A stretch of DNA of 21,167 nt from positions 94,379 through 115,545 of the forward strand of contig NW_004797761.1 in NCBI RefSeq assembly GCF_000002075.1. The letters run 5' to 3'. A program made the translations under genes and the position numbers. Numbering within the stretch: position 1 is the stretch's first letter; the number at the start of each line of letters is the position of its first letter. Below are positions 17,149-21,167 of the stretch, in pieces. This DNA comes from Aplysia californica. Taxonomy: Eukaryota > Mollusca > Gastropoda > Aplysiida > Aplysiidae. Below the pieces are notes generated by a model that made no database searches, had not been told where the DNA came from, and worked only from the letters and a program-made list of their open reading frames with translations.

Positions 17149-17951
17149 TATAGTGGAGTCCACTTATAACGAGTCCGGAAAAAACGAGAAGTCTGTTCTA
17201 AAGGCACTATTCTAAATCCCCGTTTTTTCCTCCTCTTTACCTTTGTAAACAAAATACTGCTATAGCACTATCAGACACACTTGCGAGTCGGTTATAGTGG
17301 AATGTTGCTGCTGCTGTGCACACATGGCATAGGCCAATTATACATAATGCTAGACCTCGCCAGTTGAGAAACTTGTTGCTGATCTTGCGAAACAAAGAAT
17401 AGGAGAGCCCATGTGCGTCAACAATGAAGACCGGAGCAACTGAGTAAGGAGGGTGTGGCATGCGCAGACCAGCAGAACGCATCGCGTGATAGGCCCGTTT
17501 AGATTTCAAGGCCTGCCATGCCTCTCACTTCTCCGATGCGGGGATGGAGATGTCACAGCAATGTGATGGATGGAGCGAATGTGTGACGTGCACAAGCAGA
17601 CAGAATGCACCACAGGGTGGTGGGGGGGGGGGGGGCACAGCGGGCGAGTTAGCCCAGAGCCCTTTCTTTCTGATCGCCAACCCCGAGCTGTCAGTCCACA
17701 TCGCTAGATCTAGCGCTAGAGAACCAAACCTGATTCGATTTTTGATCAAGTAAGACCTACCTAGAGGTCATGTTTAAACAAAACCATCATCAGGGGAGAT
17801 AGCAAAAGGAAAAACAAAACCAAACTCATAGATTAGGCCTACTTTACAGTTTCCCTTGAATTTATTACTGAATCCCGTATAGCGAGAATCCTGCCATAAT
17901 GGACATTTTGCTTCGGTCCCCTCCCTCTCGTTATAACAGGATTCCACTGTA
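17149..17951. mobile_element. non-autonomous pogo-type element 1
   Basis: TA duplications lie at 17149-17150 and 17950-17951. The left terminal repeat TAGTGGAGTCCACTTATAAC (with GAG next) matches the complement of the right end, CAGTGGAATCCTGTTATAAC (with GAG next). CAGTGGAA...ATAACGAG ends and TA target sites are typical of pogo/Tigger elements. The 0.8-kb interior has G14 at 17622-17635 and no transposase-like frame, so it depends on a partner transposase. Confidence 0.75.
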
Positions 17952-18079
17952 CCTACTTGTGGTGAAAGTACAAAAAAGAAGTACATGTAATGGAAAGCAC
18001 AACACTGTTGCATCTCACTTGACAAGCATTGTCTAGTCTCTGCTGATAAATAAAGTATGTGGCTGGGAAGGGAGCCTAA

Positions 18080-18390
18080 GTGGGTGGTTGCCAGGTGCTC
18101 TGGTGTGGTTTGCTCCTTCTTTCCTATTAAAAGTCTATCTTCTCTATCTCCCCTCCTTTTTTGTGTGTGGTTTGCTTCTTCTTTCCTATTATTACTATTA
18201 AAAGTCTATCTTCTCTATCTCCCCTCCTTTTTTGTGTGTGGTTTGCTTCTTCTTTCCTATCATTTTATCAAACATCTATCGTCTTTATCTCTCCCTTTTT
18301 CTTTTTTATGTTTGATAGCCTACTCTCTTGTAACTGCTCTTATCTTCTGGCACTCATATGACCTTATGCAGTTGCAAGTGCCGTAAAACC
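18080..18390 (+). repeat. SINE-like repeat family, copy D, with internal triplication
   Basis: The family order is intact (GTGGGTGGTTGCCAGGTGCT to AGTGCCGTAAAAC), but the TGTGGTTTGCTTCTTCTTTC plus pyrimidine tract is present three times (about 18101, 18166, 18236), each unit about 65-70 bp. The first two are nearly identical apart from an extra ATTATT. Confidence 0.75.
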
Positions 18391-18401
18391 TCAACTAAAA
18401 C

Positions 18402-18488
18402 TTCTTTTTTGTGTTTGTTACTCTCTTGTAACACTTCTAATCTTCGGCACTCATGTGACCGTATTGTGCTGCAAGTGCCGTAAAACTC
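18402..18488 (+). repeat. SINE-like repeat family, copy E (3' half)
   Basis: Only the part from TTTTTTGTGTTTGTTACTCT through CTTCGGCACTCATGTGACC to AAGTGCCGTAAAACTCC is present, directly after copy D, so the two form a partial tandem. Confidence 0.75.
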
Positions 18489-18622
18489 CTAAACTAAAGA
18501 AGCCTTGGGGTTGAAACTGTATTGACATTTCTTCAGTTCTGGGCAGGTGTGTGTACTCCAGCAGTGCTAAGGCTACATTTTTGTTGTGGGTGTTCTGTGC
18601 AGTTTGGCTCAAACTTTGAGTT

Positions 18623-18797
18623 GTGAGTGGTTGGCGGGTGTTCTAGTGTGGTTTGCTTCTTCTTTCCTTTCTAACATCTATCGTCTTTATCTCCCCTCTT
18701 TCTTTTTTGTGTTTGTTACTCTCTTGTAGCACTTCTAATCTTCGGCACTTATACTATACATATATGACCTTATTGTGTTGCAAGTGCCGTAAAACTC
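18623..18797 (+). repeat. SINE-like repeat family, copy F
   Basis: GTGAGTGGTTGGCGGGTGTT, GTGTGGTTTGCTTCTTCTTT, the CTCTTGTAGCAC hairpin and CTTCGGCACTT ... CAAGTGCCGTAAAAC. A small insertion (ACTATACATATA) lies in the loop of the inverted repeat. Confidence 0.75.
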
Positions 18798-19003
18798 TTA
18801 CAGTACATGTACTAAAACTTAACTTTGAGTGACATTAGAATTATTGATCTATAGCTTTTCCAGGCGAGGGTACATTCTTCTGTACTTTACTTCTGATTCA
18901 GTTGTTTCTGTCTTTTTTTTTTCTCAGCACTAATGGTCATTATGATTATTGGATTGTGTCAATGTGCTTTCTGTTTACTCAAACTAGACTAGGGTTCTAG
19001 GAA

Positions 19004-20342
19004 CAGTGGAATTCGGATTCAACGAGATGAGATAGATTCCCGGGGGGGGGGGGGGGGTTCTTCTTTAAAATCCATAAAAATGACCTGGATTCAACGAGCA
19101 CTTAATACAAATAAATCAGCGAGCTCGGATTCAATGAGGTCGCTTCCAGGGTGAATAGCCCCCGCAGACGTGGCTTCGCTCATTTTTCTCCCAGACTGAA
19201 CTTAATCTATTCCCAGAAATCATCCATTGCACCTGCATCGTGAACCATTTTTCACTTAGCCGATTGCAATATTAATTGCATGCGACCAATCAGCGGCCTT
19301 CTTTCATACCAACACAAGCGTTGTTGGCACGTGCACGTGTCTACCCTGGCGTGTGTCGGGGTCAGGTCGGTGACCTGCACGCACACTGTGCGTGTAGGGG
19401 AGTGGGGGTGGGGAGGGCGCTAGCGTCCGGACGTTGAACGTCGCAGATACAAACGCGTCAGTCTTTTTTTCCCACGGCAACTGATCAACATTACAATGAT
19501 ATGCTATACCAAAGATAGTACATAACAAGATGGGCCACTTCTCTCTTTGAGCCAATTAAAAAAGTGTCCTCAAAATTTGGTGGCGCCCTCTTCGCGAACA
19601 GAGTTACCCTACTTGAGTTTTTTAAAATCAAAGTGAAACTAGCAAGTTTTGGGATAAATTTCAGAAGAACGCTTTTTTAAAAAGGTTACCCTGACAAAAA
19701 ACCTCTTCCGGAGGAAAGGGTGATGGTTTTCTTCGTGTAATTTGACTTTAGAATGAAAGGCGAGAGGTCATTAAAATTTTAAAAACCCTAAAACTCCGCA
19801 CTGAACGTACCCGAACTGCTGATGAACAGCAGTCGTTCTGCGCACGCAGGGAGGTGCTATTCCTATTCTTCTTCTGGAAAAACGAAAGAGAGCTTCAAAA
19901 CAGACTGCAGCGCCATCTGAAGCAAAGAGCATACTTCCTGCGGACACTTTTTTGGCTGAGTGGCCCATCTTGTTATTTACTATCATTGGTTATACTTGAC
20001 GTAGATCTACGTCATGAATTGTGCGCTGGTCTATGGAATCAAAAGTTGCCGTATGCTAGTACATGTATTGCTAGGCTCTTCTCAGCAACACAATTTTTTG
20101 GTGAACAATCGAGATGACACAGCCGTGTGCATTTGAATGAATCGGTCTTTTTTTTACTCAGCTCATAATAATAATATGCAGGCATTTCAGGCACTACTTG
20201 TGACTTCTCTTTATACATTGGGGCCTACTTGCTCAGTGCCTGTAATTATCTACACAAAACCTCGTGTTTGCTATTACGAACACTCGGATTCGACGAGATT
20301 TTAGGTTAGGCCCGGCGACCTCGTTGAATCCGAGTTCCACTG
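19004..20342. mobile_element. non-autonomous pogo-type element 2 with a nested MITE
   Basis: The left end CAGTGGAATTCGGATTCAAC (with GAG next) matches the complement of the right end, CAGTGGAACTCGGATTCAAC (with GAG next). A TA follows the right end (20343-20344), while the left flank is AA, so the duplication is decayed on one side. Secondary TTCAACGAG/TTCGACGAG motifs lie near both ends (about 19087, 20287). The interior is shared with the truncated copy at 13822-14264 except for the nested insertion 19509-19989. It has a G16 run at 19042-19057 and no transposase-like frame. Confidence 0.8.
19509..19989. mobile_element. MITE nested in pogo-type element 2
   Basis: The left end CCAAAGATAGTACATAACAA continues GATGGGCCACT. 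The right end AGTGGCCCATCTTGTTAT continues TTACTATCATTGG and is its complement over about 30 bases with few mismatches. The flanks CTATA (19504-19508) and TTATA (19990-19994) suggest a short TA-rich target duplication. The copy at 13822-14264 lacks exactly this segment, which confirms an insertion. The family is not recognised, and the 480-bp interior has no coding sign. Confidence 0.75.
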
Positions 20343-20501
20343 TAGGATCTTTTCTGCAAATGCTGGAGACATGATTTCAAAGGGACTGACTCCAGTAAAG
20401 TTTCTTTCCTTCATCAATTTATGGGCTCTGCTGAGACACTTTCAAGTGTAGCTTACTGCAGTACATTTGTGTACTGTACTCTAAATAATAGTCTTCGGAC
20501 C

Positions 20502-20677
20502 GTGGGTGGTTGGTGGGTGCTCTGGTGTGGTTTGCTTCTTCTTTCCTATCAAACATCCATCGTCCTTATCTCCCCTTCTTCTTTTTCTATCTTTGTTAGT
20601 CTCTTGTAACACCTCTAATCTTCTGCCGCTCATATGACCTTAACTTGCCTTAAGCAGTTGCGAGTGCCGTAAAACCT
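20502..20677 (+). repeat. SINE-like repeat family, copy G
   Basis: GTGGGTGGTTGGTGGGTGCT, GTGTGGTTTGCTTCTTCTTT, TCTCTTGTAACACCTCTAAT and CGAGTGCCGTAAAACC are all present. The inverted repeat is decayed on its left arm (CTGCCGCTC). It starts about 160 bp after pogo-type element 2. Confidence 0.75.
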
Positions 20678-20755
20678 TTACTAAACTAAAACTAAAAAGT
20701 CTTCGGATGCCAACATGCTCGTTTCTGTGCAGAAGGGAAAATCTGTCAGTGTCAC

Positions 20756-21080
20756 TACAGTAGTCTCCGCCTAAACGCACGCCATACAAAAGCACGCTCC
20801 GCTCAAACGCACGCTTTCGTCGTCTGACGGATTTTTTACTATATAATTTAGACTACAAACGCACGGTCACTCCCTCTAAACGCACGCTCCGATCCGTGAA
20901 ACACGCTGAGACATGTAAAGCTCGGCAATGGGAAATTTTCACGACAACCTGCACAGCCTGCATAAAACAAGCCTAGAATTTACTAGAAAACCGGATACTG
21001 GATGAGCGTGCCCCTCATGCCGAACGAAGAGAGTGACAGACAGCGTTTACACACCCTATTTTCCACTGACGCATAGGTCT
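20756..21080. mobile_element. possible end of another pogo-like element with AAACGCACGC repeats
   Basis: TACAGTAGTCTCCGCCTAAA starts with TA and CAGTAGTC, a pogo/Tigger-like end. It is followed by repeated (C/A)AAACGCACGC units at about 20773, 20807, 20858 and 20878. The opposite end is not found in the window, so the element may continue to the right or be truncated. The end coordinate is arbitrary. Confidence 0.35.
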
Positions 21081-21103
21081 TGGTCTAGTAGGGCTGGTCG
21101 GTT

Positions 21104-21167
21104 AAGTTGTTTGTTGTTGGGTTGTGGGTGTTGTTGTTGTTGTTGTTTTTTTTTGGGGGGGGGGGCT
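21104..21167. repeat. (GTT)n-T-G composite at right edge
   Basis: TTGTTTGTTGTTGGG and GTTGTTGTTGTTG lead to a T-run and then a G-run, cut by the window end. It has the same order as at 1938-2076 and 11689-11727. Confidence 0.85.

Noticed and set aside
19304-19555. ATFNVRTL, resembling the start of a LINE endonuclease domain
   Set aside because: It lies in a pogo-type element, the match is a few residues, and the related copy at 13847 reads ATFNARTA with no continuing homology.

Overview
The window looks like nuclear DNA from a lophotrochozoan animal, most likely a mollusc and possibly a gastropod. This rests on intron-rich gene structure, long (TG)n, (CTGT)n and (CT)n microsatellites, tRNA-derived SINEs, pogo- and piggyBac-type DNA elements, and AGATCT-palindrome clusters. 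The species cannot be named from the sequence. No bacterial gene, CRISPR array, rRNA gene or recognisable viral fossil is seen.

Two host genes are supported. At the left (1453-1621, + strand) lies the last coding exon of an IQ-motif protein with a lysine-rich tail, resembling the C-terminus of the axonemal IQCG/DRC9 class. Most of the window (6978 to about 16620, + strand) is ribosomal protein eL15 (RPL15). Three coding exons (6990-7161, 13382-13518, 16238-16543) splice in frame to exactly 204 codons plus stop, the usual family length. A 5' non-coding exon must lie upstream; the best candidate is near 4617-4652.

The most interesting feature is a set of four C/D-box snoRNA-like units in the RPL15 introns, one in intron 2 and three in intron 3. 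All share a C box, a guide ending directly at D', a C'-like box, a D box and a closing stem. The guide can pair with the conserved 28S rRNA segment AGACCGUCGUGA, which is the target I recall for vertebrate SNORD35 (hosted by RPL13A). The three intron-3 copies sit in a recent tandem duplication. RPL15 therefore appears to be a multi-copy host for a SNORD35-like guide.

The rest is repeats. 1-1020 has two short tandem arrays. 1180-3960 holds microsatellites and two SINEs. 4640-6977 is probable intron 1. Intron 2 (7162-13381) holds a degraded pogo/Tigger-like transposase relic on the minus strand, GGGGYAAWTCCACC hairpins, a pair of about 310-bp diverged repeats and a complete-looking 0.7-kb piggyBac-type element with TTAA duplications. 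Intron 3 also holds a truncated pogo-type element. Downstream of RPL15 (16620-21167) are a SINE, two pogo-type elements with TA duplications (one carrying a nested MITE), and several same-orientation copies of a SINE-like repeat whose other two clear copies lie between the intron-3 snoRNAs.
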